Position numbers and translations under genes: made by a program. DNA of 64,000 nucleotides from Sphingobacterium pedocola (GTDB lineage Bacteria; Bacteroidota; Bacteroidia; Sphingobacteriales; Sphingobacteriaceae), in contig NZ_MU158690.1 in NCBI RefSeq assembly GCF_015209965.1, positions 434,854-498,853 of the forward strand. Direction: 5' to 3'. Each line of letters begins with the position of its first letter. The first letter of the stretch is position 1. The notes beneath the pieces are model-generated. The model searched no databases. It was not told where the DNA came from and saw nothing but the letters and a program-made list of their open reading frames with translations. This document shows positions 8,931 to 18,467 of the stretch, piece after piece.

Positions 8931-9779
8931 ATGACGTTAAAAGTGCCAATACTTGATCAATGCGCTCTATCGGGCAATGAGGAACAAAGAATTCTGGTGG
9001 AGCGTCTTTCGAGTTATTTGAAAAGAAATCATAATCTTATTTTTCCGCATCAACATAACTTTTATCACTTTGTAATATTTACAAATGGCCGTGGAAAACA
9101 TACCATCGATTTTGAGGAATATGACGTGCAGCCGTGGCAGGTTTATTTTATGATTCCGGGACAGATTCATACTTGGGATTTTGAGGGAGAAGTAGATGGT
9201 TATATCGTGAATTTTAGCGTGGACACATTTCAGACTTTTCTGCTGCAATCAGATTACCTTTCGAATTTTCCGTTCTTTTTAGGTTTGAAGAATAAATCTG
9301 TTTTTGTGATTTGCAATGAAAGCCGAGACGCAGTTGTACGTCTAATGGATGAATTAATTGCAAAGCATTTTAAGATGGATTTTGTAAAAGTGTCTTTACT
9401 TTATTTGTTTATGCTATTTGAAAAGCAAATGGAACCAAATGAAAAGATTGAAGCTTCATCATATAACTATACATTGCTTAAAAATTTTAGATCTTTAGTA
9501 GAAAAGAGGTATAAAGATTTACATTTACCTAAAGAGTATGCCTCGTTGCTTCACGTCACGCCCAATCATCTTAATGCGCTTTCAAGGGAGTATTTGGGGC
9601 TTTCCGCGGGAGAGTTTATTCGGAGTCGAATTTTGTTGGAAGCAAAGCGCTTATTAGCGACACGTAGGCATACTATCGGAGAGATAGCCTATGAGTTGAA
9701 ATTTAGTGATAATTCTTATTTTACGAAGTTTTTTAAAAAAATGGAGGGAATTACGCCCGAAGAGTTTAGAAGAAAATAA
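8931..9779 (+). CDS. AraC-family transcriptional regulator (cupin sensor)
   Basis: 282 residues: an N-terminal cupin-like ligand-binding domain (about 20-150, with HQHNFYHFVIFTNG and QPWQVYFMIPGQIHTWDFEG), and a C-terminal pair of helix-turn-helices (about 190-282). The first HTH is LPKEYASLLHVTPNHLNALSR and the second includes IGEIAYELKFSDNSYFTKFFKK, the classical AraC signature, followed by GITPEEFRRK. A soluble cytosolic activator of an unknown, probably sugar-linked, regulon. It is followed 21 bp later by the DUF983 gene, likely co-transcribed. It may or may not be the regulator of the GTMTCAAT operators found further right; nothing in the sequence decides this. Confidence 0.92.
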   Translation: MTLKVPILDQCALSGNEEQRILVERLSSYLKRNHNLIFPHQHNFYHFVIFTNGRGKHTIDFEEYDVQPWQVYFMIPGQIHTWDFEGEVDGYIVNFSVDTFQTFLLQSDYLSNFPFFLGLKNKSVFVICNESRDAVVRLMDELIAKHFKMDFVKVSLLYLFMLFEKQMEPNEKIEASSYNYTLLKNFRSLVEKRYKDLHLPKEYASLLHVTPNHLNALSREYLGLSAGEFIRSRILLEAKRLLATRRHTIGEIAYELKFSDNSYFTKFFKKMEGITPEEFRRK

Positions 9780-9800
9780 TCAGAAACAAACAATAGAACT

Positions 9801-10229
9801 ATGCAAGAAACAAAATATATTATTCCCAGTGAATTGAAAAGTGCTGCCATTGGCAAGTGTCCACGCTGTAGAAAAGGGGATATGTTTGTAGGCCCGTTAT
9901 TGAGTTTCTCATCTAAAAAGATGAGAAGTTCTTGCCCATATTGTAGTCTGAAGTTCGAGAAAGAACCTGGATACTTCTACGTGGCAATGTATGTGAGTTA
10001 TGTATTTGTCGTAGCGGAGTTAGTTACTGCTTGTGTAGGGACATATATCATTACCCATAATATGGAATCTCCGTGGTTGTACCTTACTGTTGCGGTATTG
10101 GCTACTATAATCTTGGCTCCCTTCAATTATAGGTACTCACGCATCGTATTGATGTATTGGTTAACACCGGCATTTAAATATAGGCCGGAGCGATATGCTG
10201 ATGTGAAAGAAGGAGGGGGCGCCGCCTAA
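9801..10229 (+). CDS. DUF983 zinc-ribbon membrane protein
   Basis: 142-residue protein with two CxxC knuckles, CPRCRKGDMF near residue 21 and CPYCSLKF near 47, forming a likely zinc ribbon, followed by two transmembrane helices (about 62-84 and 92-112). This is the DUF983 layout. The function of the family is not established. It lies 21 bp after the AraC gene and ends before a hairpin at 10252-10287, so the two may form a small operon. Confidence 0.85.
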   Translation: MQETKYIIPSELKSAAIGKCPRCRKGDMFVGPLLSFSSKKMRSSCPYCSLKFEKEPGYFYVAMYVSYVFVVAELVTACVGTYIITHNMESPWLYLTVAVLATIILAPFNYRYSRIVLMYWLTPAFKYRPERYADVKEGGGAA

Positions 10230-10251
10230 CAAATATGCCGGTGTGCAGATA

Positions 10252-10287
10252 CGCGGATTCGCAAATTCTCAAATAAGCGAATCCGCG
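10252..10287. terminator. Hairpin between convergent DUF983 and galE genes
   Basis: 11-bp perfect inverted repeat CGCGGATTCGC / GCGAATCCGCG with a 14-base AT-rich loop. It sits between convergent stop codons; there is no strong T-tract, so it may be a weak terminator or a REP-like sequence. Confidence 0.5.
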
Positions 10288-10299
10288 AACAACTGCTAA

Positions 10300-11328
10300 T
10301 TATTCAATCGGATTTTCTTTTAGATAATTTTCCCATTTCCAAGCGGAAGACATCATCTCCTCAATGCCGAGCTGGGCTTTCCAACCTAGTTCGCTGGATG
10401 ACTTGGTGACATCTCCATATACTTTTACAATATCGCCTTCTCTTCGTGGACCAACCTCATAATTTAACGTTTTACCGGAGACTTTCTCAAAAGCCTTGAT
10501 TGCTTCAAGGACAGAGTATCCTTTTCCGGTACCGACATTGAATACATCGTATTTTCCGTTTGGATTACCTTTTTCTAAAAGTTGAATCGCAGCAACGTGT
10601 GCTTTTGCCAAGTCTACAACATGAATAAAATCCCGTATACAATAGCCGTCAGGTGTATCAAAATCATTTCCAAAGACGGTTAACTTTTCGCGTTTTCCGA
10701 TGGCGGTCTGCGTGATGAAAGGCAGTAGATTTTGGGGTACGCCCAGTGGCAATTCACCGATTAAGGCCGACTCGTGCGCACCTACCGGATTGAAATAACG
10801 TAGTGCGATTATGTTGTAGTTGTCGTATGCAGCAGCAGATTCCGCGAGGATTTCCTCTGCGATCTGTTTGGTATTGCCGTAGGGAGAGCTGGCTCTCTTC
10901 ACTGGCGCAGATTCTGTAACGGGTAATGCATCTGGCTCACCATATACCGTACAGCTTGAAGAGAATACAAAATTGATTTTCTTCTCCTGGTAGGCTTCCA
11001 ACAAATTGATGAGGGAGAAAAAATTGTTGTGATAATATTTTAATGGTTTTTGAACGGATTCGCCCACGGCTTTTGAAGCCGCAAAATGAATAATGCCACT
11101 GATGTCGGGATTTTTATTGATGAATGCTGTGGTTTGTTCGGTGTCGCATAGGTCAAATTGATGAAACTCGGGTGTTACGCCGATAATTTTTTCGATCTGT
11201 GCTAAGATTTTGCGGCTTGAATTGGATAAATTGTCAATAATTACAGGTGTATATCCTGCTTTGTAGAGTTCCACTACTGTATGGGAACCAATATAACCTG
11301 TGCCTCCGGTAACTAATATTTTGCTCAT
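10300..11328 (-). CDS. galE: UDP-glucose 4-epimerase
   Basis: Interconverts UDP-glucose and UDP-galactose in the cytosol. 342 residues with the NAD-binding GGTGYIGSH at the N-terminus, the catalytic SSSCTVYG and YGNTK (Tyr-x-x-x-Lys) at about 123-153, the substrate-binding ALRYFNPVGAHESALIGE, and GYCIRDFIHVVDLAKAH near 228. Length is exactly typical. Its ATG abuts the stop of the UDP-glucuronate decarboxylase gene with no gap, so they are co-transcribed and likely translationally coupled, a nucleotide-sugar supply pair for surface polysaccharide. Confidence 0.97.
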   Translation of the reverse strand: MSKILVTGGTGYIGSHTVVELYKAGYTPVIIDNLSNSSRKILAQIEKIIGVTPEFHQFDLCDTEQTTAFINKNPDISGIIHFAASKAVGESVQKPLKYYHNNFFSLINLLEAYQEKKINFVFSSSCTVYGEPDALPVTESAPVKRASSPYGNTKQIAEEILAESAAAYDNYNIIALRYFNPVGAHESALIGELPLGVPQNLLPFITQTAIGKREKLTVFGNDFDTPDGYCIRDFIHVVDLAKAHVAAIQLLEKGNPNGKYDVFNVGTGKGYSVLEAIKAFEKVSGKTLNYEVGPRREGDIVKVYGDVTKSSSELGWKAQLGIEEMMSSAWKWENYLKENPIE

Positions 11329-12306
11329 TTATATGTTGATTTGTTGTTTTACTTGGTCTTTTAATTTTTGTTTGTAATACGCTATCGTTTGTATTAAGCC
11401 TTCTTTTCTGGATACCTGTGGTTCCCACCCCAGTATTCGTTTTGCCTTTGTAATATCGGGTCTTCGCTGCTGCGGGTCGTCTACAGGTAAAGCTTCATAG
11501 ATGATCTTTGACTTGCTTTCTGTTAAGGCTATGATCTCTTCTGCAACCTCCTTGACAGACAGCTCTTCTGGGTTACCAATGTTCAATGGCTCATGGTAGT
11601 CGGTGTGTAATAGTCTATATATACCCTCAATTTGGTCGGAAACATAGCAAAACGATCGCGTCTGTTTGCCGCTGCCAAATACCGTTAGGTCTTCATTCCT
11701 AAGGGCCTGTGCAATGAAGGTAGGTAAAGCTCTTCCGTCCTCCAGTCGCATACGTGGGCCGAATGTGTTGAAGATACGTACGATCCTTGTATCCAGTCCA
11801 TGAAAATTATGATAAGCCATAGTCATGGCCTCTTGGAAACGTTTCGCTTCGTCGTAGACACCCCGGGGACCGACAGGGTTCACGTTTCCCCAGTATTCTT
11901 CTGACTGCGGAGAGACGGTTGGATCGCCGTATACCTCGGAAGTTGAAGCAACCAGAATACGCGCTTGCTTTTCTTTAGCTAGTCCTAACAGATTGTGTGT
12001 GCCTAGTGAACCAACTTTCAAGGTCTGAATCGGAATGCGTAAATAATCTATCGGGCTGGCGGGCGAAGCAAAATGAAGAATGTAATCCAGCTCTCCGGGT
12101 ACGTGTACAAATTTGGAAACATCATGGTGATGGAATTCAAAATTCGCCATATGGAAAAGGTGTTCGATATTTTCAATGGCTCCGGTAATCAGATTATCCA
12201 TCGCAATAACTTGATAATTTTCGTGAATAAAACGATCACAAAGGTGTGAACCCAAAAATCCTGCTGCACCGGTTATAAGTATTCTTTTTTGAGCCTTCTG
12301 TTGCAC
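11329..12306 (-). CDS. UDP-glucuronate decarboxylase (UDP-xylose synthase) family SDR
   Basis: 325-residue extended SDR. N-terminal [14 protein letters not shown] binds [17 protein letters not shown] (near 85), STSEVYGDP (near 122) and the catalytic YDEAK (near 150) with [13 protein letters not shown] are the signature of UDP-glucuronic acid decarboxylases that make UDP-xylose. The start codon is GTG; no ATG occurs before the nucleotide-binding loop, so GTG at 12306 is required. First gene of a two-gene operon with galE. The promoter box of the divergent Kdo transferase lies 27 bp away. Confidence 0.9.
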   Translation of the reverse strand: MQQKAQKRILITGAAGFLGSHLCDRFIHENYQVIAMDNLITGAIENIEHLFHMANFEFHHHDVSKFVHVPGELDYILHFASPASPIDYLRIPIQTLKVGSLGTHNLLGLAKEKQARILVASTSEVYGDPTVSPQSEEYWGNVNPVGPRGVYDEAKRFQEAMTMAYHNFHGLDTRIVRIFNTFGPRMRLEDGRALPTFIAQALRNEDLTVFGSGKQTRSFCYVSDQIEGIYRLLHTDYHEPLNIGNPEELSVKEVAEEIIALTESKSKIIYEALPVDDPQQRRPDITKAKRILGWEPQVSRKEGLIQTIAYYKQKLKDQVKQQINI

Positions 12307-12340
12307 TTTGTCGTGAATTAGAAAAGGTTTAATATCTTTG
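12307..12340 (+). promoter_or_regulatory. Promoter of Kdo transferase (TTTG-N22-TATCTTTG)
   Basis: TTTG at 12307-12310 and TATCTTTG at 12333-12340 fit the Bacteroidota -33/-7 consensus with 22-bp spacing, 26 bp upstream of the ATG at 12367. The -33 element directly abuts the GTG start of the divergent decarboxylase gene. Confidence 0.6.
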
Positions 12341-12366
12341 ACGAATATAAGTATTATTTCATTAAT

Positions 12367-13608
12367 ATGCGGATACTGTACGATCTGGGAATTGTTTTTT
12401 ACGGTATGATACTACGGTTGATAGCTCCTTTTCATGCCAAGGCACAACGTTGGGTAGACGGTCGAAAAGGGCTGTTAAAACACATAAAACACACGGTTGA
12501 AAAAGGTCAGGAACATATCTGGTTTCATTTTGCTTCCTTAGGAGAGTTCGAGCAAGGAAGGGCACTTTTGGAACAGATCAGAAAGAAATATCCTCATGAA
12601 AAAATTGTAATAACTTTTTTCTCGCCCTCAGGCTATGAGATTCGCAAAAACACCGCGCTAGCGGATTATGTGTTTTATTTACCTGAAGATTCTGCGTGGA
12701 ATGCACGCAACTTTATAGAAGCCATCAACCCTAAATTTGCCGTTTTTACCAAATACGAATATTGGTATCATTATTTTAATGAACTCCATAAACGCAAGAT
12801 TCGTTTGCTTATGATTTCGGCCATTTTTCGAGAGGAGCAACTGTTCTTTAAACCATATGGCGGATTTTACCGTTCTATTCTCGAAAAAGTTTCCTTTTTC
12901 TTTACCCAAAATACGGATAGTGTCCATATGTTAAAATGGATTGGAATTACGCATGCAGGTTTGGCGGGAGATACCCGATTTGATCGGGTCGTGGAGTTGC
13001 CCAAAAAACATCAGGAAATTCCGTCTATAAAACATTTTGTCGGTAAACAGCAGGTGCTGGTTGCTGGCAGTACATGGCCAGCAGATGAAACCTTATTAAA
13101 GCAGTTAGCTTCACAATATCCCTTGTGGAAGTTTATTCTTGCCCCGCATGAGGTAGATCAGAATCATATCACAGCTTTGTGTAATCTCTTTCCGCAAGCC
13201 ATGAAATTCTCCGCATTGTCGACGTACAGTCCTGCACAAATTGAAGCGAATCAGATCCTGATTATTGATAATATTGGCATGTTATCGTCTCTTTATTGCT
13301 ATGGTGATGTAGCCTACATAGGAGGCGGTTTTGGAGCGGGTATCCACAATACACTGGAAGCCGCAACTTACGGTATTCCCGTTATCTTTGGACCGAAATA
13401 TGGGAAGTTTCAGGAAGCAGTTGATCTCGTTACATTGATGGCGGCATTCTCGGTTACAAATTACAATGAATTGCAGGGCATTTTTCTGTCGTTTCAAGAG
13501 CAGGAGCGTCGACAGTTATATGGAGAGGCGGCCGGCGCATACGTGAAACAGCGTGCTGGAGCGACCCAAATCATTATGAAATATCTGGAAACGGAAAGGC
13601 TATTGTAG
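12367..13608 (+). CDS. waaA: 3-deoxy-D-manno-octulosonic acid (Kdo) transferase
   Basis: Transfers Kdo from CMP-Kdo to lipid A precursors at the inner face of the cytoplasmic membrane. 413 residues; N-terminal hydrophobic anchor (about 1-22), then [17 protein letters not shown] (near 53, holding the catalytic Glu region), [10 protein letters not shown], and the conserved [11 protein letters not shown] near 127. The C-terminal half carries the GT-B CMP-sugar site: [10 protein letters not shown] near 235, ILAPHEVD near 257 and [27 protein letters not shown] near 318-345. It is monocistronic, divergent from the nucleotide-sugar operon and convergent with the GMC oxidoreductase gene. Confidence 0.96.
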   Translation: MRILYDLGIVFYGMILRLIAPFHAKAQRWVDGRKGLLKHIKHTVEKGQEHIWFHFASLGEFEQGRALLEQIRKKYPHEKIVITFFSPSGYEIRKNTALADYVFYLPEDSAWNARNFIEAINPKFAVFTKYEYWYHYFNELHKRKIRLLMISAIFREEQLFFKPYGGFYRSILEKVSFFFTQNTDSVHMLKWIGITHAGLAGDTRFDRVVELPKKHQEIPSIKHFVGKQQVLVAGSTWPADETLLKQLASQYPLWKFILAPHEVDQNHITALCNLFPQAMKFSALSTYSPAQIEANQILIIDNIGMLSSLYCYGDVAYIGGGFGAGIHNTLEAATYGIPVIFGPKYGKFQEAVDLVTLMAAFSVTNYNELQGIFLSFQEQERRQLYGEAAGAYVKQRAGATQIIMKYLETERLL

Positions 13609-13614
13609 TGAATG

Positions 13615-13649
13615 AAGAAGGTATTGGCTACTGCAACCAATACCTTCTT
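13615..13649. terminator. 13-bp-stem hairpin between convergent waaA and GMC genes
   Basis: Perfect inverted repeat AAGAAGGTATTGG / CCAATACCTTCTT with a nine-base loop, seven bases after the waaA stop. It would end waaA transcription and, on the other strand, the long locus whose last gene ends at 13710. Confidence 0.75.
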
Positions 13650-13709
13650 AACACTCGATTAGCACAGCTTAAATCGTACACTGTAAACTAAATTTTTGGG
13701 ACAACCTAT

Positions 13710-15443
13710 TTATTGTTTACCATCTAATAAAGTCCCCTTTTTTAATGACTTAACAGCGTGGTCCACTGCTCTCGCGGTGAGTGCCATATAGGTCAATGTC
13801 GGGTTTTGCGTCGCTGTTGATGTCATACATGCGCCATCTGTTACATAAACATTCTTACAGAGGTGAAGTTGATTCCATTTATTCAATAACGAAGTCTTCG
13901 CGTCGTTGCCCATCCTAGCCCCACCCATCTCGTGAATATCGTTTCCGGGTCGACGGGAATCATTTGATGTCCTAATATTCTTAAATCCGGCAGCCTCATA
14001 CATCACAGTCATCTGTTCGTAATAATCTTTGCGCCTTTGCCAATCGTCTTCGGCGTAATCCACAGAAATATGTAAGAGCGGCACGCCCCATTTATCGGTT
14101 TTACTTGCGTCTAACCACACTTGATTACTTTCCTTGGGGATAGTTTCCGCCATCATATGAGAATGTATGCGCCAGTTACTCCATTTTGAATCATCAAGTA
14201 ATGCATTCTTGAGCGCATCACCCACACCGTTGGTATCCCGAACCTGTGAACGATTGGCACTGAAAGCTGCTGCCCAACCGCGCAAGAAAGCTGTTTCCTG
14301 ACGATCCACATTACGGAAGTTCGGGATATACCCCCCACCGGCTGGATTTCGACCATCTGTTCGATATTCGAGAAGACCATCATATTCCGCACTGATACGT
14401 GCGGTGTAGTTGTGAAAAGCAATATATTTTCCTAGCAGTCCGTTGTCATTTCCTAGTCCTTCTGGAAAACGGTCCGACTTAGAGTTGAGTAGAATAAGAT
14501 TGGTATTTAAAGCCGCAGCATTAACAAAAATTACCTCAGCGAAGAAATCTATTTCCTCCAGTGATTCTGTGTCAATTACTTTTACACCTTTCGCTTTGCC
14601 CGATTCTTGGTCGTACAGTATCGAATGCACTACCGAATGGGGACGTAAGGTGAGATTACCCGTTTTTTGTGCCCAAGGAAGAGTAGAGGCATTGCTGCTG
14701 AAGTAACCTCCAAAAGGACAACCACGCTGGCACAGTACGCGGTGCTGACATTTTACACGTCCCTGCTGAAGATGGATAGGCTGTGGATCGGAGAGGTGTG
14801 CGCACCTCGCACTGATGACGTGCCTGTTTTTAAAGTGCTGATTGACGGATTGACGGAAATAATCTTCCGCCGCATTCAACGGGTAACCCGGTAAAAAATC
14901 ACCATCCGGGAGTGTAGATAGGCCATCCTTATTGCCCGCAATACCAACGAAACGTTCTACGTAACTGTACCATGGATCGATATCATGATACCGGATAGGC
15001 CAATCGACCGCAAAGCCGTCACGTGCAGGTCCTTCAAAATCATATTCGCTCCAGCGCTGCGTTTGTCGTGCCCATATCAATGATTTTCCACCAACCTGAT
15101 ATCCGCGAACCCAATCGAAATCTTTCTCCTGAATATAAGGATGTTCCTCATCTTTCGCGAAAAAATGTTGCGTGTCCTCTCTGTACGCGTAACATCTGTT
15201 GGCAATCGGATTCGTTTGCTTATCGGCATAGGTTATTTCATTACGATGTTCCAATTCATATGGATAGAGGTTGGTCGTTGGGTAGTCTTTGACATGTACC
15301 ACATCGCGTCCCCGTTCGAGGACGAGTGTTTTTAACCCTTTTTCGGTGAATTCCTTTGCCGCCCAACCTCCACTTGCTCCGGATCCGATTACAATAGCAT
15401 CGAAAACGCGCGTCTTTACACCATCTATATTTAAGTTTGCCAT
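13710..15443 (-). CDS. GMC-family oxidoreductase (possible glucoside 3-dehydrogenase large subunit)
   Basis: 577-residue flavoprotein. FAD-binding loop VIGSGASGGWAAKEFTEKG lies at about 18-36; GYQVGGKSLIWARQ near 118 is the GMC signature; the C-terminal HEMGGARMG (His near 500) and CMTSTATQNPTLTYMAL carry the active-site His/Asn pair. A Cys-rich segment near 235-245 (CQHRVLCQRGCPFGG) is typical of the sugar-dehydrogenase branch that works with a small subunit-3 partner and cytochrome c. That partner is the next gene upstream (15493-16020). Known two-subunit relatives oxidise gluconate or the 3-OH of glucosides; substrate here is inferred only. No signal peptide of its own: export would ride on the Tat-type partner. 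Confidence 0.9.
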   Translation of the reverse strand: MANLNIDGVKTRVFDAIVIGSGASGGWAAKEFTEKGLKTLVLERGRDVVHVKDYPTTNLYPYELEHRNEITYADKQTNPIANRCYAYREDTQHFFAKDEEHPYIQEKDFDWVRGYQVGGKSLIWARQTQRWSEYDFEGPARDGFAVDWPIRYHDIDPWYSYVERFVGIAGNKDGLSTLPDGDFLPGYPLNAAEDYFRQSVNQHFKNRHVISARCAHLSDPQPIHLQQGRVKCQHRVLCQRGCPFGGYFSSNASTLPWAQKTGNLTLRPHSVVHSILYDQESGKAKGVKVIDTESLEEIDFFAEVIFVNAAALNTNLILLNSKSDRFPEGLGNDNGLLGKYIAFHNYTARISAEYDGLLEYRTDGRNPAGGGYIPNFRNVDRQETAFLRGWAAAFSANRSQVRDTNGVGDALKNALLDDSKWSNWRIHSHMMAETIPKESNQVWLDASKTDKWGVPLLHISVDYAEDDWQRRKDYYEQMTVMYEAAGFKNIRTSNDSRRPGNDIHEMGGARMGNDAKTSLLNKWNQLHLCKNVYVTDGACMTSTATQNPTLTYMALTARAVDHAVKSLKKGTLLDGKQ

Positions 15444-15492
15444 TCTTTTATGTGTTCTCTCTTATTTTGTTTCTGTTCTCTTCTACGGGCCG

Positions 15493-16020
15493 TCAGGCCA
15501 TTTTTACATAGCCATTATATCGACCGGGAACTAACTCGTATTTTTTTAAGTCAGTCATCACATACTTCGAATTCACAAACCCCTGTATGGTGCGGCGTTT
15601 CGTAATGGCATAAAACCGTTTTATCTGTTCATCTTTTACGTCCTTCATCTCTTCTAAAAAGGCAAGGCGCTTATCTGGTTCCAGTTTGATAAAATCGTTT
15701 CCCATTTTCTCGCGCGCATAGGTAGAAAATGAAGCCAATCCAGCCATAAAAGCTGCTTGATCTTCTGGATTATGACAATCATCCACCATTTTCAAAACAA
15801 AGAGGTGTAGTAGTAATTCCCGTCCTCCAGAGGTATTAGAAGAGGGTATAATCGTCTCAACTAGCTCGGCTAGCAAATTTTCATGTTCTTCCTCTATCAC
15901 CAAATGGGTCAGTTCAATAGTTGGCTTGCCCGATTTTCGATAGCAGGCTGGAAGCAAAAGTGTACCGCCTGCGATAAACAATAACCTGCGAATGGCGATT
16001 CTTCTGTTGATCAAATCCAT
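15493..16020 (-). CDS. Gluconate 2-dehydrogenase subunit 3-like protein
   Basis: 175 residues. The N-terminus NRRIAIRRLLFIAGGTLLLPAC has paired arginines and a hydrophobic stretch ending in a Cys, consistent with a twin-arginine or lipoprotein signal. The rest matches the subunit-3 family (VETIIPSSNTSGG near 52; FVNSKYVMTDLKKYELVPGRYNG at the C-terminus). In characterised FAD sugar dehydrogenases this subunit is a chaperone/Tat carrier for the GMC catalytic subunit, which is encoded 49 bp downstream. Together they should form a periplasmic dehydrogenase that passes electrons to the respiratory chain. Confidence 0.85.
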   Translation of the reverse strand: MDLINRRIAIRRLLFIAGGTLLLPACYRKSGKPTIELTHLVIEEEHENLLAELVETIIPSSNTSGGRELLLHLFVLKMVDDCHNPEDQAAFMAGLASFSTYAREKMGNDFIKLEPDKRLAFLEEMKDVKDEQIKRFYAITKRRTIQGFVNSKYVMTDLKKYELVPGRYNGYVKMA

Positions 16021-16076
16021 ATATAATCCTTTCTGTTTGAAATTACGATTTAATTCTAATATCCTCCATATTTTGC

Positions 16077-17723
16077 TTATGGTTTGGATAAGATCTGTTT
16101 ATTTTCCAGCAGCATCTTTTGAAGAGCGCTATAGGGTATATCTTGCACGCCGATACCTTGGTCAATAGCCAAAGATGCGGCTAAAGCTGCACTTTCTCCC
16201 AGTATCATGAATACCGGTTCCATACGAATGCTCCCAAAAGCGATATGTGAACTGGAGACACATACCGGAACAAGAAGATTTGTACATTCTTCTTTCTCGG
16301 GTACGAGTGAACCATAGGATATTTTATAAGGCCCCTTCTTGGGCTTCACACCGATATCTCCTTCATTCTGAACATACCCGTCAGCCTTTACGTATCGCTG
16401 CACATTGTGCGAATCCAGCGAATAAGACCCCATGCCTACAGGGTCAGAAATCTCACTTTCGCTGAATGTATCGTGTTCGGTCATTATGTGCTGGCCTACC
16501 ATGCGACGTGCCTCCCTAATGTATAACTGATGGGGCCAATGTCCATTGTCTGTAAATTCGTCTTTCGCTAAGCCCCATTGTGCCATTTCCCTGCGCACAT
16601 CAGCCGGTACTTTTTCGTCGTTAGCCATGAAATACAGCAATCCTTTTTGATAATCTTCATGTTCTTTGATTAGTTCTTTACGACGTTCGTAACTCGCTTC
16701 AGGATAATCGTAATTCATACCAATAAAATCCGTGCTAAAGGGGCCATGGTTGTTGGTGTCCGTTTTACGATTGGGGATTGGGTCGAATTTACGAAAGGTC
16801 TCACGCCAGCCCGATGCGAAAACGCGCGCCAGTAGCTCATAGTTTTCCGGATTATAATTACCTGGTTTCGGAAAGGGAACGCGGTTATCGGGGTGGTTAC
16901 TTAAACACATCCGGAAGCAATAGGCCTGCAACCGATCATCACCCTCCCCGTAGACACCTGGATCCTCAGCGGACACCCCGTATAAAAGTCCACTCGTGCT
17001 ATCACCCGCTATTATGTATGGACTAATGTCGCTCTTAAACCAGTGGTCGTGGTGTAATACTCCAGTTTGTATGCCATTCCATTTCTCTCCGTATACACTA
17101 TTCGCCTCGCGTCCCACGTGGTAGCTCACATCTGCAGCCGCCATTAAATCTCCCTCGTACGTGGCATCGATAAACATCTTTCCCTTAAACGTTTTTCCAC
17201 TTAAGGTCGTAATGGAAACAATACGGTCGCCCTTTTTCGTCACGCCACTCTCCCGGTCTAACCATTCATCTCGCCAAACTTCCAGCTCGTATTCTTTTAC
17301 ATAATCCTCAAAGACCTGTTCGGCTACATGGGGTTCGAAAATCCACATCGTACGCTCGTTACCATCTATTGCTGCTGTACCTTGGCCTTTGTTGCCGTAT
17401 TCCGACTGACCTTGCCAGCGCCAAGCTGCGCTATCCTGATAGTGCATATACACACGATGATAGAAATCGCGTGCTAGCCCCCCGATGACCGATTTATCAC
17501 CTGTATCCGTAAACCCAAGCCCCCCTGATGACAATCCGCCCAAGTGTTTGTCGGGCGATATGACGATGACCGATTTCCCCGATTTTTTTGCCTGTACTGC
17601 AGAAATAATACCCGCTGATGTGCCGCCATAGACAATCAGGTCTGCTTGATATTCATTTGAATGCAATTGGTTGCAAGAAACAAGTAGTCTTATGATAACC
17701 ATAGCCAATAGTGTTTTCCTCAT
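16077..17723 (-). CDS. FAD-dependent oxidoreductase (PF12831 type), exported
   Basis: 548 residues beginning with a lipoprotein-like signal (IIRLLVSCNQ). FAD-binding VYGGTSAGIISAVQAKKSG is at about 32-50, followed by HLGGLSSGGLGFTD, the typical start of the FAD_oxidored family often named xanthan-lyase-like in Bacteroidota. IDATYEGDLMAAADVSYHVGRE near 190 and the C-terminal CVSSSHIAFGSIRMEPVFMILGESAALAA (near 490-520) complete the fold. The reaction is not established for this family. Located five bases after the SGNH hydrolase stop and upstream of the GMC pair, so part of the same oxidative locus. Confidence 0.85.
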   Translation of the reverse strand: MRKTLLAMVIIRLLVSCNQLHSNEYQADLIVYGGTSAGIISAVQAKKSGKSVIVISPDKHLGGLSSGGLGFTDTGDKSVIGGLARDFYHRVYMHYQDSAAWRWQGQSEYGNKGQGTAAIDGNERTMWIFEPHVAEQVFEDYVKEYELEVWRDEWLDRESGVTKKGDRIVSITTLSGKTFKGKMFIDATYEGDLMAAADVSYHVGREANSVYGEKWNGIQTGVLHHDHWFKSDISPYIIAGDSTSGLLYGVSAEDPGVYGEGDDRLQAYCFRMCLSNHPDNRVPFPKPGNYNPENYELLARVFASGWRETFRKFDPIPNRKTDTNNHGPFSTDFIGMNYDYPEASYERRKELIKEHEDYQKGLLYFMANDEKVPADVRREMAQWGLAKDEFTDNGHWPHQLYIREARRMVGQHIMTEHDTFSESEISDPVGMGSYSLDSHNVQRYVKADGYVQNEGDIGVKPKKGPYKISYGSLVPEKEECTNLLVPVCVSSSHIAFGSIRMEPVFMILGESAALAASLAIDQGIGVQDIPYSALQKMLLENKQILSKP

Positions 17724-17728
17724 GTTTT

Positions 17729-18412
17729 CTATTTATCTGTTACATTTAAGTTTAAAAATTCTATTATCTCCGGTGCGATGACCTCTTCTCCACCCTTCTT
17801 ATTGGGATGTAAGCCATCCGGAACGTACTGCCTGAAAACCTCTTCCCCCTGATCTAAGATATTCTGCCAATTGGTGTAATGGTCGATAAGCATTACCTTT
17901 TTTTGCCGTGCTACTTCCCGATACATCGCATAATACGCTGATAGATCTGGTCTAAAAGTAGCAGATTTTCCGATAGGCATATTCATAACCTGTAAAAAGA
18001 TGTCGCAGGAATCGCTATAAAGCCGTACGCGGTCAATCATATATTCCAGATTCAATTTAGCAAGCGCAACCGATGTCCCGTATTCTTTAAACGCGTCGTT
18101 TATACCGAACTCTATAAACACTGCATCCGGCTTTTTGGCAATGACACTATCTTCGAAGTTTTTGACGCCCCAGACAGACCACATCCCGCCCTTACCGGCG
18201 AGCGTATAGTGGATCAGATTATCTCCATACTCCTCCGCAATACGTGCTTCGACGACATCCATCCATGCCCTTCCATTTCCACCGCTGGACAAACTGGTTC
18301 CATATACTACGATATGTTGCGGTTTACCGCTTTTCAATTGTTCCATCATGCGAGATTGACATAAAGCAGAGAGAGATAACAATATACTGCAAAGTGTCAC
18401 CATTAATTTCAT
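17729..18412 (-). CDS. SGNH/GDSL hydrolase, secreted
   Basis: 227 residues with a signal peptide (cleaved after about SALCQS). The SGNH blocks are visible: GTSLSSGG near 39 (nucleophile Ser in block I), FIEFGINDAF near 102 (block III) and DGLHPNKKG near 200 (Asp and His of block V). The oxyanion Gly of block II is likely in LAGKGGMWSVWG. These enzymes are esterases or deacetylases; in SusC/D loci they often remove acetyl groups from glycans. It follows susD by 55 bp on the same strand and precedes the FAD oxidoreductase by five bases. Confidence 0.85.
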   Translation of the reverse strand: MKLMVTLCSILLSLSALCQSRMMEQLKSGKPQHIVVYGTSLSSGGNGRAWMDVVEARIAEEYGDNLIHYTLAGKGGMWSVWGVKNFEDSVIAKKPDAVFIEFGINDAFKEYGTSVALAKLNLEYMIDRVRLYSDSCDIFLQVMNMPIGKSATFRPDLSAYYAMYREVARQKKVMLIDHYTNWQNILDQGEEVFRQYVPDGLHPNKKGGEEVIAPEIIEFLNLNVTDK

Positions 18413-18467
18413 CTCTATTTTCGTTTAATAAGTTTTCGCGTAACCATTCTATTATGCGTTTTCAATA

